This document shows, in pieces, positions 1 through 9,863 of a DNA stretch of 64,000 bases. Position numbers and translations under genes: made by a program. Each line of letters opens with the position of its first letter. Position 1 is the stretch's first letter. The notes beneath the pieces are model-generated. The model made no database searches and had not been told where the DNA came from. It worked only from the letters and a program-made list of their open reading frames with translations. This DNA comes from Pseudarthrobacter sp. Fe7 (GTDB lineage: Bacteria; Actinomycetota; Actinomycetes; Actinomycetales; Micrococcaceae): assembly GCA_024372495.1 (NCBI GenBank), contig CP099977.1:2294001-2358000 (forward strand), in the 5' to 3' direction.

Positions 1-1
1 A

Positions 2-629
2 ACCCACCGGGCCGTACCGGCCAGCGGGCGTCCGGCAGGCAGGAAGCGCCAGGGTGCTCCGAACGCTGCGAAGCTGCCGTGGTCCGTGGCCCTGCCGGTC
101 CTGGCCATGGCATGCATGGGCACATTCTTTGGGTCCACCCAGGCGGCATTGAGCGCCTTCTCTGCCGGGATCGCGGGGGTGGAAATCGCGGGGCTGCTGT
201 ATGCCGTGATGGGCCTCAGCTCCGCGGCCGCGGCACTCTCGGTCGCCTACTGGCCGCGCCGCGCAGGCCTGGCGCTGCGCTGGGTGGTCTGCGCAGTCCT
301 GATGGCGGGCCTGGCGGTCCTTCTGCTGGTACCGTCGTCGCTGCCATGGATGGCGGCCGTCCTATTGGTGCTGGGACTCCCGGTGGGCCCTGTCATGGTC
401 ACTGTCTTCGCGGTTGGTGGCTCGGTGGCTCCGGCCGGCCGCCTTGGCACGGTCATGACCGCGCTGGCCAGCGGCATTGTCGCCGGAACGGCCATAGGTT
501 CCTCGCTCGGAGGGCAGCTTGCCCAGGCTCCACGGGGCTGGGGCCGCGTTCCTCGTCCCGGTCTGCGCCGCCGGGGCGCTGGCCCTGCTCGGTGCCGGCG
601 CCGCCGTCGTCCTCCGCCGGCGGGCCTGA
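2..629 (+). CDS. MFS transporter, C-terminal half (cut by window edge)
   Basis: The frame is open from base 2, so the gene begins outside the window. What remains encodes six hydrophobic segments separated by short basic loops, matching the second half (TM7-TM12) of a 12-helix major facilitator protein. The first visible part (THRAVPASG...) resembles the polar central loop. Near 524-530 the expected CAGCTC reads CAGGCTC. This extra G throws the frame just before the last helix. Removing it continues the protein through a final helix (about residue 180 on) to an Arg-rich end and a TGA at 627-629. The substrate cannot be told. It converges with the IclR gene on the other strand, about 40 bases away. 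Confidence 0.75.
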
Positions 630-670
630 CCCGGCACCTTCCCGCAGGCGTCGTAAGGCTTCCTGCGCCG

Positions 671-1414
671 TTATGCCGGCTGGCGCTCGATCCGGGCCGC
701 GCTTTCTGCGATGGCGGCGCCCACGGCGTCCGGATCATGGGCGGAACGGATATAGACGACGGCGAGTGCGGCCGGTCGCCCCCCGGGCACCCGGACAGGT
801 GCTGCCAGCGAGGAAACCCCGGCGATCACCTCGTCGTGGCTGGCCGAGTAGCCTTTCCGCCGCGCCTCCGCCGCCTCCGGCCGGTACGGAATGCCCGTGG
901 CCAGCCGGTCCCACTCGTCCTCCGAGAGGGCGGACTGGATGGCAATACCGGGCGCGCCCGCGTTGATGGGGTGGCGGGTACCCGGGTGCTGGGCAACGGT
1001 TGCCCCCGAATGCCTGGGCTCGACCGTGACCAGCGTGATGCAGTCATGGTGGTCCCACACCGCCACGAACGCGGTCATGTCCAGCGAGTTTGCCAGCTGG
1101 GTGAGCTCCGGCAGTGCGGCGCTCTGCAGGGTCCGTGATACGCCGCGTGCCAGGACCGCCAGGCCGGGCCCGGGCTGGACCCGTCCGGCGTCGTCCCGGA
1201 CCAGGAGCGAATGGTCTTCGAGGGTGCGCAGGATCCGGTAAGCCACCGAGCGGTGCACACCCATGGCATCGGCGAGCTCTGCGATGGTCAGCGGGCCAGG
1301 GGCGGCCGCCAGGATTTCGAGGGCACGGATGCCGCGCGAAAGGGTCTGGGAGGGCGAAGCCTGCGGAGCCGCTCCCATCCGGGCAGCGGCGGCTGGAGGA
1401 GTCATGGTGTCCAT
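671..1414 (-). CDS. IclR-family transcriptional regulator
   Basis: This 247-residue protein has the two-part IclR layout. A winged helix-turn-helix at about residues 25-90 contains LTIAELADAMGVHRSVAYRI as recognition region. A C-terminal effector-binding domain covers about 100-245 and includes an HPINAGAPG-like segment typical of the ligand pocket. It is intact. It is transcribed away from the MHS transporter that starts at 1659, and the 244-bp gap holds a clear inverted repeat. IclR proteins beside MHS transporters usually control uptake and breakdown of aromatic or other organic acids. That role is inferred here from context only. The effector is unknown. Confidence 0.88.
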   Translation of the reverse strand: MDTMTPPAAAARMGAAPQASPSQTLSRGIRALEILAAAPGPLTIAELADAMGVHRSVAYRILRTLEDHSLLVRDDAGRVQPGPGLAVLARGVSRTLQSAALPELTQLANSLDMTAFVAVWDHHDCITLVTVEPRHSGATVAQHPGTRHPINAGAPGIAIQSALSEDEWDRLATGIPYRPEAAEARRKGYSASHDEVIAGVSSLAAPVRVPGGRPAALAVVYIRSAHDPDAVGAAIAESAARIERQPA

Positions 1415-1477
1415 CCTAGGTGGGCGGGCCTGTGATGCCGTGACGCTTGTCTCGACCCCAGGCTGACAGTATTGTCC

Positions 1478-1506
1478 TCTATACGAACTTGCAGTTCAAA
1501 TATAGA
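1478..1506. promoter_or_regulatory. Palindromic operator in the IclR / MHS-transporter divergent gap
   Basis: GAACT-TGC-AGTTC (1485-1497) is a perfect 5-3-5 inverted repeat. It is flanked by TCTATA (1478-1483) and TATAGA (1501-1506), a second inverted pair around nearly the same centre. A further GTTC...GAAC pair overlaps it. It lies 64 bases upstream of the IclR start and about 150 upstream of the transporter start, as expected for an autoregulated IclR site. Binding by the neighbouring IclR is inferred. Confidence 0.6.
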
Positions 1507-1658
1507 ACTAACGGCTTCTCCTGCCGTTCACCGCAAATTCCGACCATTCCGTGTTCCGCATCACATCGCCGTAGTACCCTACTAACCAACTGACCGTTCT
1601 GTCGGTAATCCTGAAGGCGTCCCGGCGGCACCGCCGCCCAATAAACAATGGAGTTTCA

Positions 1659-2992
1659 ATGACCACACCTTCCAAGGTGGATACGCTCGCCGGTCCAAGC
1701 ACCCGGCGGGAGGAACGCAAGGTCCTCGCCGGCACCCTCGTCGGCACCACTATTGAGTGGTACGACTTCTTCATCTTTGCCCAGCTGACCGCAACGCTGC
1801 TGTCACCGCTGTTCCTGGCACCGTTGAACGAGTCCAACCCCGGCCTGGCGCAGATCCTTTCCTTTGCCCTCATTGGCATCAGCTTCCTGTTCCGCCCCCT
1901 CGGCGCAGTGATCGCAGGGCACCTGGGGGACCGTCTGGGACGGAAGGCGATGCTGGTCTTCACCCTGGTGATGATGGGTGCAGCCACCGCGTTGATCGGC
2001 GTCCTGCCCACCTACTCACAGATCGGCGCCTGGGCGCCTGTGCTCCTCATCCTGCTGCGCGTCGTCCAGGGTTTCTCGGCCGGCGGCGAGTGGGGCGGCG
2101 CTGCCCTCATGGCCGTGGAACATGCGCCGGTCAACCGGCGCGGGCTGTTTGGTGCCTACCCCCAGATCGGGGTCCCCGTGGGCATGATCCTGGCCACGGG
2201 CCTGCTGTTCTTCCTCAACACGGGCATGTCCAAGGAAGACTTCGCCGCCTGGGGCTGGCGGGTGCCGTTCCTGCTGTCCATCGTCCTGATCGTGGTGGGA
2301 TACCTGATCCGCCGCGCCGTGGCCGAGAGCCCGGTCTTCCAGGAGATGGCCCTGCGCAAAAAGGAAAGCAAGGCGCCCCTGGGTGAGCTGGTCCGGAACC
2401 ACAAGATGCCTGTCCTGTACTCCACCCTGATCTTCATTGGCAACAATGCAGCGGGTTACTGCTCATTGCGTTCTTCATCTCCTACGCCACCAAGACCCTG
2501 AAGATGCCGACGCCGCAGATCCTCCTGGCCACCACGTTGGCTTCCTTTGGCTGGCTGATCTTCACCCTGGTGGGCGGCTGGCTGTCAGACCGGATTGGCC
2601 GGGTCAAGACCTTCCTGATCGGTTACGCCATAGTCTTCGCCTGGATGATTCCCATGTTCGCCCTGATTGATACCAAGGACATCATGCTTTACGGCGTTGC
2701 CCTGTTCGTCCTGACCATTGGCCTGGGCCTGTCCTACGGCCCCATGTCCGCCATGTATGCGGAGATGTTCCCGGCAAACGTCAGGTACTCCGGTATTTCC
2801 ATTGGCTACGCGTTCGGTGCCATCCTGGGTGGCGCCTTCGCGGCCACCATCGCCGAATACCTGCTGCAGACCACCGGGTGGACCGGTTCTATCGGCATCT
2901 ACATCATGGCGCTCTGTGTCATTTCGGCAGTCGGCGTGGTGCGGGCCAAGGAAACCAAGGGCCGCCCGCTGGGCGTCAGCAGCCACCACTGA
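1659..2992 (+). CDS. MHS-family (metabolite:H+ symporter) MFS transporter, frameshifted
   Basis: The ATG at 1659 follows a purine-rich stretch (aacaatgg). The N-terminus has the MHS signature GTTIEWYDFFIF, and residues about 80-100 carry the MFS A-loop motif GHLGDRLGRK. FSAGGEWGGA, diagnostic of the MHS branch, follows near residue 145. Twelve helices can be traced. At about 2459 the frame breaks: GGT TAC TGC should read GGT TAC CTG, so one C is missing. With it restored the protein is 444 residues, normal for the family. Members move dicarboxylates, shikimate, protocatechuate, proline/betaine or similar compounds with protons. The substrate here is unknown. Expression is probably controlled by the divergent IclR protein. 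Confidence 0.85.
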
Positions 2993-3091
2993 TCCCCGCA
3001 GTACCGTTGCCTCGCTCCGCGTCGGCCAGGGAACCCTGACGGCGGGGACCCACCCGCCGCGCCTTGGCCTCCGGCTGGCGCGGAATCGCAA

Positions 3092-3129
3092 CACCGGCAG
3101 CCCGGACCGCAAAGCCCGGGCTGCCGGTG
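3092..3129 (+). terminator. Hairpin terminator after the MHS transporter
   Basis: CACCGGCAGCCCGG (3092-3105) pairs with CCGGGCTGCCGGTG (3116-3129) across a short loop, a perfect 14-bp GC-rich stem 100 bases after the transporter stop. There is no T-tract, as is common in actinobacteria. Confidence 0.7.
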
Positions 3130-3189
3130 CGTACGGGGCAGTTCTGCCCATCGTCCGGATTGAGCGGACCCGGCCAGCGTTGACCGGGA

Positions 3190-3532
3190 GTGCGGCCACC
3201 GGCCCAGGTGTCGACGTTGACGCGGATCGAAAAGTCCCGTGCCTTGTTTGAATACGGGAACGGCGGCTGTTACTGGCCGGGAATGATGGATGTGGTCCTT
3301 AGCCCGGATGCCGACGTCGCGGCGTTCCTGCGGCAGATCGAAGCGGAATGGTCCGTGAAGCCTGGTTGGACGGTCCAGTCCGGGACGAGCATCAATGGAA
3401 ACCCCGAACTGGAAGTCGTCAGCGGGGAAGGGTTCAATCGAGGACAGCCCGCAGCGCAACTCTTTTTACGTGTTGTCCTCCTCCGCGTGCTTTCAGATGG
3501 AGGGAACGCCCGGTCCGGGGGTGGACTGCTGA
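3190..3532 (+). pseudogene. Remnant of a small secreted or lipoprotein-like protein
   Basis: An open stretch reads like real protein from about 3217 (RIEKSRALFEYGNGGCYWPG) to SGEG at about 3432. It continues in another frame (SIEDSPQRNSFYVLSSSACF) to a TGA at 3530-3532 once one T in GGGTTCAATC is removed. There is no plausible start or signal peptide, because a terminator hairpin lies just upstream. The N-terminal part of the gene is therefore missing. Two Cys near the end and the Gly/Trp/Tyr-rich composition suggest an exported protein. I do not recognise the family. The indel itself may be a sequencing error, but the missing 5' end looks like true truncation. Confidence 0.4.
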
Positions 3533-3580
3533 CCGGACAGGATTTGAATCAACCCGCGCTGCCCAAGGGATCCCTGCAGC

Positions 3581-4405
3581 CTAGACGCCCAGGAATGCAA
3601 TGGCCGCCTGCTTGAAAGCCCGGCTGGTGATGGCGTTGGTGTGGTTGCGGCCCGGGAGGACCAGCTGCTCGGCCATGGAACCGGCGCTGCGGGCCAGTTC
3701 GGCGAGCCTGGGCAGGGTGTGGGCCCGTTCGTCCTTGTCGCCCACCACCAGCAGCATGGGAACGTGGGGGACCGCCTCGGCGGGATCGTAGGGTTCAGCC
3801 TTGATGGCCTCCACCAGGGACAGCAGCGCGAAGATGTTGTTGCTCGGCAGCAGCAGGGCCATTTTCAGCAGGCGCCGTGGACTCGTCACTGATTGGTGTG
3901 CCGTCCGCCAGGTAGTCCTGGGCGGCTTCGAGGTCGAACGCGGCCAGCGGGTCTGAGTCGTTGGGTCCGCCCAGCACCAGCCGGTGCACCAGTTCAGGCT
4001 GGGTTGCTGCGAACTCCCAGGCGAGCCGGGAGCCCAGGGAGTAGCCCACCAGGTCCAGCCCGCTGGTTGGATCACCGTCGTGAAGGGGCCGGGCACCGGC
4101 GTCGAACGCTGCCTGGAGCAGATCCGCCCTGATCTTGCTGGGTGAGTACGAGTCCATGTCCTCCGGCGCGCCGCTGCGGCCGTGGCCCGGAAGGTCGACG
4201 GTGATGACCCAGCGTCCGGCGTCGAGCAGTGCCGAAACCCAGCCGGTGTCCTCCCAGTTGAGCTTGGAGGAGGAGGAAAACCGTGCAGCAACAGGACCGG
4301 CCGGAGGCCAGCATCGTCCGCCGGCTCGTGGACTGCGACATACATTTGGGGGTCGGTGCCCTCCACGGTGTGCGCGTGCTGCTGTCCGGTGTGCCTGCCG
4401 CTCAT
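3581..4405 (-). CDS. Alpha/beta-fold hydrolase, two compensating frameshifts
   Basis: Read with two corrections this is a 274-residue alpha/beta hydrolase. It has the oxyanion-hole strand LLLHGF near residue 40, the nucleophile elbow GYSLGS (Ser) in the middle, the acid strand VVGDKDER, and the catalytic His in PGRNH near the end. The frame leaves at about 4278, where a T run (GGTTTT before CCTCCTCC) is one base short. It returns at about 3870, where GCGCTGCTG reads GCGCCTGCTG. First and last parts therefore share one frame and the middle lies in another. The substrate is unknown; the fold covers esterases, lipases and C-C hydrolases. It converges with the lipoprotein remnant and lies downstream of the permease on the same strand. 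Confidence 0.8.
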   Translation of the reverse strand: MSGRHTGQQHAHTVEGTDPQMYVAVHEPADDAGLRPVLLLHGFPPPPSSTGRTPAGFRHCSTPDAGSSPSTFRATAAAARRRTWTRTHPARSGRICSRQRSTPVPGPFTTVIQPAGWTWWATPWAPGSPGSSQQPSLNWCTGWCWADPTTQTRWPRSTSKPPRTTWRTAHQSVTSPRRLLKMALLLPSNNIFALLSLVEAIKAEPYDPAEAVPHVPMLLVVGDKDERAHTLPRLAELARSAGSMAEQLVLPGRNHTNAITSRAFKQAAIAFLGV

Positions 4406-4486
4406 GGTGTCAGTTCCCCAATCAGGTACGGCGCCTGGGCGGGCCCGGCGCGTCGGTGCGTCTTCCTTGGAAAGGTACGCACCACT

Positions 4487-5885
4487 CTACCTGTTGGCAG
4501 TCCGGTTCCTGCTGGCCTGGCGGGCGCCCGCGGCACACGCCAGGGCAATGCCCGCGATCAGGGCAAAGGTGCTGAAGAGCTGCGTGCGGCTGCTGTCGGC
4601 GCTGAAGCCGACGGCGAAGATGACGCCCAGCAGGACCAGGCCCAGGATGGTCAGGCCGGGAAAGCCCTTCATCCGCAGGGGAAGGGGTATTCCTTCACGG
4701 TCAGCCCGCCGGCGCAGTATCAGTTGGGAGACCAGTGCGCTGCCCCACACCACCAGGCATGTGGATCCCACCAGGCGGAACAGTGCGGGCAGGATGCGTT
4801 CCGGGAACAACAGCTCAAGGACTGTGGCGATGAAGCCGAAGGCCACTGATACCGCGACGGCGAGCAGGGGCACGCCGGCGCCATTGAGGCGGGTCAGGAT
4901 CCGCGGCGCCTCGCCCCGCTGCGAGAGCGAGTACACCATGCGGGATGCGCCGTACAGGTTCGCATTGAGCGCCGAGAGGAGTGCGACGACGGCCACCAGG
5001 GTGATGGCGGTGGAGGCGCCGGGGATCCTGGCAGCATCCAGCACCCCAGCAAAGGGCGAGGCAAGGCTCTTGGAGGTGGCGGGAAGGACGGCCGCGATGA
5101 CAAAGACGGAGCCGATGTAGAACACCAGGATGCGCCACACAACAGTCCGGATGGCCTTGCCGACGCTGCGCTCGGGATCCTCGGTTTCAGCTGCGGCCAC
5201 GGAGACGATTTCCGTCCCGCCGAACGCGAAGATCACCACGAACAGAGCCTGCGGCAACACCGCCCAGGCCTTGCGGTGCAAAGTTCCCGGTGAGGTTTGC
5301 CGCGCCAGGGGAGTCGACGCCGGGCAGCAGGCCCAGGAGCAGGGCGGCGCCGACGCCGAGGAACAGGACAATGACGGCCACCTTGAGGATGGCGAACCAG
5401 AATTCGAACTCACCAAAGTTCCGCACGCCGGCCAGGTTGATGCCGGTAAAAAGCACCATGAACAACAGTGCCAGCGCCCAGACCGGGACCACCGGCCAGA
5501 CGGAGAACAGCAAGCCGGCTGCACCAAGGGCCTCGGCCGCGATCACCACCACCAACTGCAGCCACCACAGCCATCCGATGGTGGCCCCTGCCGTACGGCC
5601 CAGAGCCCGCTCCGCATACACGGAAAAAGCTCCACTGTTCGGGTTCGCAGCCGCCATCTCACCCAAAGCCCACATCACCAGGATGATCAGCGTTCCGGCC
5701 ACGAGGTAGGAGGCGAGTACTGCCGGTCCGGCCGCCTGGACGCCTGCGCCGGATCCCAGGAACAACCCTGCGCCGATGGCGCTGCCCAGCCCCATCATGG
5801 TGAGCTGGCGCGGCTTCATGCTGTGGCTGGCTGGGGTGGTTGCTGGGCGTGTGGCGGACATGGTCCGGCCAGACTTCGTCGTCAT
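4487..5885 (-). CDS. APC-superfamily amino acid permease, frameshifted
   Basis: The start chosen is ATG at 5885 (MTTKSGRTM); ATG 5864 is an alternative, and neither has a strong Shine-Dalgarno site. The first helix carries MGLGSAIGAGLFLGSG, the unwound substrate-binding helix of the APC fold. The second half has the conserved FAFGGTEIVSVAAAE segment of the GABA/proline/aromatic amino acid permease branch. Twelve helices are visible over two frames. The junction is at about 5255-5285 (coding strand, around CAAGGCCTGGGCGGTG), where one extra base is present. Corrected length is 465 residues, normal for AAT-type permeases. The preferred amino acid cannot be read. It is divergent from the NAD regulator, with about 290 bases between. 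Confidence 0.82.
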
Positions 5886-6102
5886 GGGGCGATGCACCTT
5901 CTGGGCTGGTTGGCGGGTCCGGCGTCTGGGATCCGGGGTCCTTGTGGGACTTATTGAATTTACCGCTTCCGGAAGCTGCCTAAAAACGGTGGGAGAGGCG
6001 GTGCCTGGGAATGTTGGGAAGAGGGCCCCAAGTGTTGGCCTGCTGCGGCCGCCGCCGGTTTGCAGAAACATTTCCCTTTCAGGCGCGGGCGGCCGTAGAC
6101 TT

Positions 6103-6127
6103 AGTTTTGGTCAAAGTGACCATAACT
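6103..6127. promoter_or_regulatory. 25-bp near-palindromic operator ahead of the NAD operon
   Basis: The half-sites AGTT..TGGTCA (6103-6113) and TGACCA..AACT (6117-6127) match at 10 of 12 positions around 6115. The site ends 54 bases before the ATG of the Nudix-like regulator, where a self-controlling NAD-operon repressor would bind. NrtR-type regulators are known to bind palindromes in front of NAD genes. Assignment to this regulator is by position. Confidence 0.7.
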
Positions 6128-6180
6128 GATCGGGGCCCCCTGGGCGGCGACCCCGCGGATGGCGAAAGGCGGTGGAACGG

Positions 6181-6891
6181 ATGTACTACAGCTCGGCGAA
6201 TGTTTCCGAGCGGCAGGCTGCGCCGCCGTCGCTGGCCATTTCGACCGTCATCTTCGCGCTCCGGCCCAGTGAGACATCGGGCCGGCCCACCCTGTGGCTG
6301 CCCCTGGTGCGCCGCATCCGGGAGCCCTTCAAGGGGCTCTGGGCCTTGCCGGGCGGTCCGCTCAGCCATGACGAGTCCCTCCAGGGCGCTGCCGCCAGAA
6401 ACCTGCGGGAAACCACCGGCCTCGCGCCCCGCTACCTCGAGCAGCTGTATGCCTTCGGCGGGCTCCACCGCTCACCCACCCAGCGGGTGGTGTCCATCGT
6501 CTACTGGGCCCTGGTCCAGCCCACGGAGGCCGCCCTGGCCGACGAATCCGAAAACGTCAGGTGGTTCCGGGCGGACCGCCTGGGAGACCTTGCGTTCGAC
6601 CACAACGCCATCGTGGACTACGCCCTCTGGCGCCTGCGGAACAAGCTGGCCTACGGCTCGGTGGCCTACCACTTGCTGGGTGAGTACTTCACACTCGCCC
6701 AGGTCCGTGAAGTCTACGAAGCCGTCCTGGACCGCCAGTTGGATCCGGCAAACTTCCGCCGCCAGCTCAAGTCCACCCCGGAAATCGAAGAAACCGGCGA
6801 ATACCTCCAGGGCGGCAAACACCGCCCGCCCCGCCTCTACCGCTATACCGGCCGGCCAGGCCTTGACCCAGACAACAGGAGCACACCATGA
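6181..6891 (+). CDS. nrtR: NrtR-like Nudix / winged-helix regulator of NAD synthesis
   Basis: I start at ATG 6181 (MYYSS), preceded by AAAGGCGG about 9 bases upstream. A GTG at 6172 in frame would add three residues. Residues about 15-150 form a Nudix hydrolase fold, but the Nudix box is degenerate: where REUxEExGU is expected the sequence has RNLRETTGL. Metal-binding glutamates are therefore missing and hydrolysis is unlikely. Residues about 150-236 look like the winged HTH of NrtR (YHLLGEYFTLAQVREVYEAV). The ATG of nadA overlaps its stop (ATGA), so it heads the operon. In the family, ADP-ribose or a related NAD metabolite relieves repression of NAD genes. Applying this here is inference, well supported by the operon and operator. 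Confidence 0.85.
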   Translation: MYYSSANVSERQAAPPSLAISTVIFALRPSETSGRPTLWLPLVRRIREPFKGLWALPGGPLSHDESLQGAAARNLRETTGLAPRYLEQLYAFGGLHRSPTQRVVSIVYWALVQPTEAALADESENVRWFRADRLGDLAFDHNAIVDYALWRLRNKLAYGSVAYHLLGEYFTLAQVREVYEAVLDRQLDPANFRRQLKSTPEIEETGEYLQGGKHRPPRLYRYTGRPGLDPDNRSTP

Positions 6892-8192
6892 GCAGCGTCA
6901 ACACGGCGATCCAGCTGATTACGCGCGAACAGGCCGAAAAAGGCGCTGCCGCTGAACGCAGCACCTGCAGCCCGGCCCTGGCCAAGGGACCGTGGGACTA
7001 CGACCTGGCCGAGGCGCTGGCAGGCGTTCCCGCCTACGGTCCGGGCGCCTCGAGCGAGGACCCTGCACCGGCCACCACGCCGCGTCAGGGCCAGCTGCCC
7101 CAGGAATACAAGCTGGCCAGCGACGCCGAACTCGGGGAACGGATCAGGGCCGCCAAAGCCGCACTGGGTGACCGGGCGGTGATTCTGGGGCACTTCTACC
7201 AGCGCGACGAGGTAATCCAGTACGCAGACTTCGTGGGCGACTCCTTTCAGCTCGCCAACGCCGCCCTGACCAAGCCGGAGGCCGAAGCGATCGTCTTCTG
7301 CGGCGTGCACTTCATGGCCGAGACCGCTGACATCCTGTCCACTCCCGAACAGGCCGTCATCCTGCCCAACCTCGCCGCCGGCTGCTCCATGGCCGACATG
7401 GCTGACGCTGACTCAGTGGCGGAATGCTGGGAGCAGCTGGAGGAGATCTTCGGCACTGAGCCCGACGCCGACGGCCGGGTACCGGTCATCCCCGTCACTT
7501 ACATGAACTCCTCCGCAGCCCTGAAGGCATTCTGCGGTGAACACGGGGGCATCGTCTGCACCTCCTCCAATGCCAGGACCGTCCTGGAGTGGGCGTTCCA
7601 GCGGGGCCAGCGGGTCCTGTTCTTCCCCGACCAGCACCTGGGACGCAACACGGCCAAGGCACTGGGCGTGCCCCTGGACCAGATGCCCATGTGGAACCCG
7701 CGCAAGGACCTGGGCGGCAATGACGAGCAGGCGCTTATGGACTCCCGCGTGATCCTCTGGCACGGGTTCTGCTCCGTGCACAAGCGCTTCACCGTGGCCC
7801 AGATCGAGAAGGCCCGTGCGGACTTCCCCGGCGTCCAGGTCATCGTGCACCCCGAATGCCCCATGGAGGTGGTGGACGCCGCCGATTCCGCCGGTTCCAC
7901 GGACTTCATCAAGAAGGCCGTCGCGGCCGCCACGGAGCCCGCCACGTTCGCCATCGGCACCGAAATCAACATGGTGAACCGGCTCGCCGCCGATTACCCG
8001 CAGCACACCATCTTCTGCCTGGACCCGGTGATCTGCCCCTGCTCCACCATGTACCGCATCCACCCCGGCTACCTCGCCTGGGTGCTGGAGGAACTGGTGG
8101 CCGGGCGCGTGGTCAACCGAATCACCGTGGACCACGACGTGCAGGCCAACGCCAGGACCGCGCTCGAGCGCATGCTCGCAGCGAGGCCGTAA
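6888..8192 (+). CDS. nadA: Quinolinate synthase A
   Basis: NadA condenses iminoaspartate with dihydroxyacetone phosphate to make quinolinate, using a [4Fe-4S] cluster held by three cysteines. The likely ligands are visible in FCGVHF, HPECP and CPCSTMYRIHP. Other family landmarks are ILGHFYQRDEV, AGCSMADMA and the HGFCSVH segment. At 434 residues it is longer than the E. coli enzyme because of an N-terminal extension of about 80 residues, common in actinobacteria. The gene is intact. Its start overlaps the regulator stop by 4 bases and its TAA overlaps the nadB ATG (TAATG), so translation is probably coupled. Confidence 0.97.
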   Translation: MSSVNTAIQLITREQAEKGAAAERSTCSPALAKGPWDYDLAEALAGVPAYGPGASSEDPAPATTPRQGQLPQEYKLASDAELGERIRAAKAALGDRAVILGHFYQRDEVIQYADFVGDSFQLANAALTKPEAEAIVFCGVHFMAETADILSTPEQAVILPNLAAGCSMADMADADSVAECWEQLEEIFGTEPDADGRVPVIPVTYMNSSAALKAFCGEHGGIVCTSSNARTVLEWAFQRGQRVLFFPDQHLGRNTAKALGVPLDQMPMWNPRKDLGGNDEQALMDSRVILWHGFCSVHKRFTVAQIEKARADFPGVQVIVHPECPMEVVDAADSAGSTDFIKKAVAAATEPATFAIGTEINMVNRLAADYPQHTIFCLDPVICPCSTMYRIHPGYLAWVLEELVAGRVVNRITVDHDVQANARTALERMLAARP

Positions 8193-9863
8193 TGACCGGG
8201 CGGCTCGCCGTCGTCGGCAGCGGCATCGCCGGCCTGTACGCCGCGCTTCTCGCCACCGACGCCGGCGCGGACGTGGTGCTGCTGACCAAAGGCGCGCTGG
8301 ACCACAGCAACACTTGGTACGCCCAGGGCGGGATCTCGGCCGTACTCGCCGAGCCGGCGCCCGGGGACACGGCGGCCGCGCATATCGCCGACACACTCAG
8401 GGCCGGGGCCGGACACTGCAACGAGGCCGCCGTCCGGCTGATGTGCACTCAGGCGCAACGGGACATTGGGGGCCTCCAGCGCTACGGGGTTGCCTTCGAT
8501 CCAGCGGTTGGCACAGGCACGGGTGGGGCAAAGCACGACGGCGGCCCGGCCCTTGGGCTCGAGGCTGCCCATAGTGCCCCACGCATCCTGCACGCCGGAG
8601 GTGATGCCACGGGTGCACGCGTCGCCGGTGCGCTGATCCAGGCAGTCCTGTCACGGCGGGATGAAGGAAAACTCACCATCCTCATGCACGCCGAGGTCAC
8701 CGCCCTCGTCAACCGGGACGGACGGGTCTCAGGAGTCGAGTACCTCCATGACGGCCGGCATACCAGCGTGGACGCGGATGCCGTCCTGCTCGCCAGCGGG
8801 GGAGCGGGCCAACTGTTCGCCCAAACCACCAACCCCGCCGTGGCCACCGCCGACGGCTTGGCGCTCGCCGTCCGCGCCGGGGCGGCAGTGGCAGACCTCG
8901 AGTTCTTCCAGTTCCATCCCACCTGCCTGGTCAGCTCGGCCACCGCGCATCCGGCACGTCTGGCCGGACCACTGCTGATCTCCGAAGCCGTCCGCGGCGA
9001 AGGGGCCATCCTGCTGGACTCCGGCGGCCGGCGCTTCATGCAGGCCTACCACCCGGACGCCGAACTGGCACCCCGCGACGTCGTCTCCCGCAGCATCGCC
9101 CTCCACCTCGCCAAGCTGGGAGACCCCAACGGCCACGTCTACCTGGACGCCCGCGGCATCGAACAGGCCAGGGGCGAAGGCTTCCTCCGCCAGCGGTTCC
9201 CCACCCTCACCCGCAAGACCCTCGACGCCGGCATCGACTGGACCCGCGAACTGGTCCCCGTCGCCCCCGCCGCCCACTACTGGATGGGCGGCGTGGCCAC
9301 AGACCTCTCCGCCCGCACCACCGTCCCCGGCCTCTACGCCGCCGGGGAGGTCGCGTGCACCGGGGTCCAAGGGGCGAACCGGCTGGCCAGCAACTCCCTC
9401 CTCGAGGGGCTTGTCTTTGGCCGCCTCGCCGTCGAATCTTTCCTCTCAGGCGACGCCTGGGACGCGTTTCGCGGCAGCGATGCTCCGCGTGCTGGCTCGG
9501 GTGCGTCGCGCACGAGTTGGCCGTCCAACTCCGTTGGGGATGGAGGTCTTGGAACACCGTTCTCACGGGGTGCTCTTCGCCGCCTCATGACCTCCCATGC
9601 CGGGGTGCTTCGCTCCGGGGAATTGTTGGCTGGGGCTGCTTCCACTCTTGACCGGTGGGCCGCCGTCGTCCGTCCTGCTGACGCTTCCCATGGTAATCCC
9701 GTGCCGCATGAGGACCGGAACCTTCTGTTGGCCGCGCAGGCTGCTGGTTGCTGCTGCCCTTAACCGCGGTGAATCACTTGGGGCGCACTACCGCGCTGAT
9801 GAAACCGTACAACCCGAAACCCCTTGCCCAACCCGGCCGAAAGCGAGCCTGCTCCATGACTGA
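8192..9863 (+). CDS. nadB: L-aspartate oxidase, frameshifted near its C-terminus
   Basis: NadB oxidises L-aspartate to iminoaspartate for NadA. The FAD-binding motif VVGSGIAGLYAALL begins at about residue 7. NTWYAQGGIS, ASGGAGQLF, EFFQFHPT and RGEGAILLD follow, all typical of the succinate dehydrogenase/aspartate oxidase family. At 9737-9743 CAGCTG reads CAGGCTG, which causes a false stop at 9763. Removing one G extends the protein through the expected C-terminal RGESLGAHYR to TGA at 9861-9863, giving 556 residues. That stop overlaps the nadC ATG at 9856, which restores the usual overlapping operon order. Residues about 430-500 are Ser/Gly/Arg-rich and less conserved. Confidence 0.95.

Noticed and set aside
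6103..6127. Nicotinate/NAD riboswitch
   Set aside because: The element is a short DNA palindrome before a regulator gene and does not form the known riboswitch folds.
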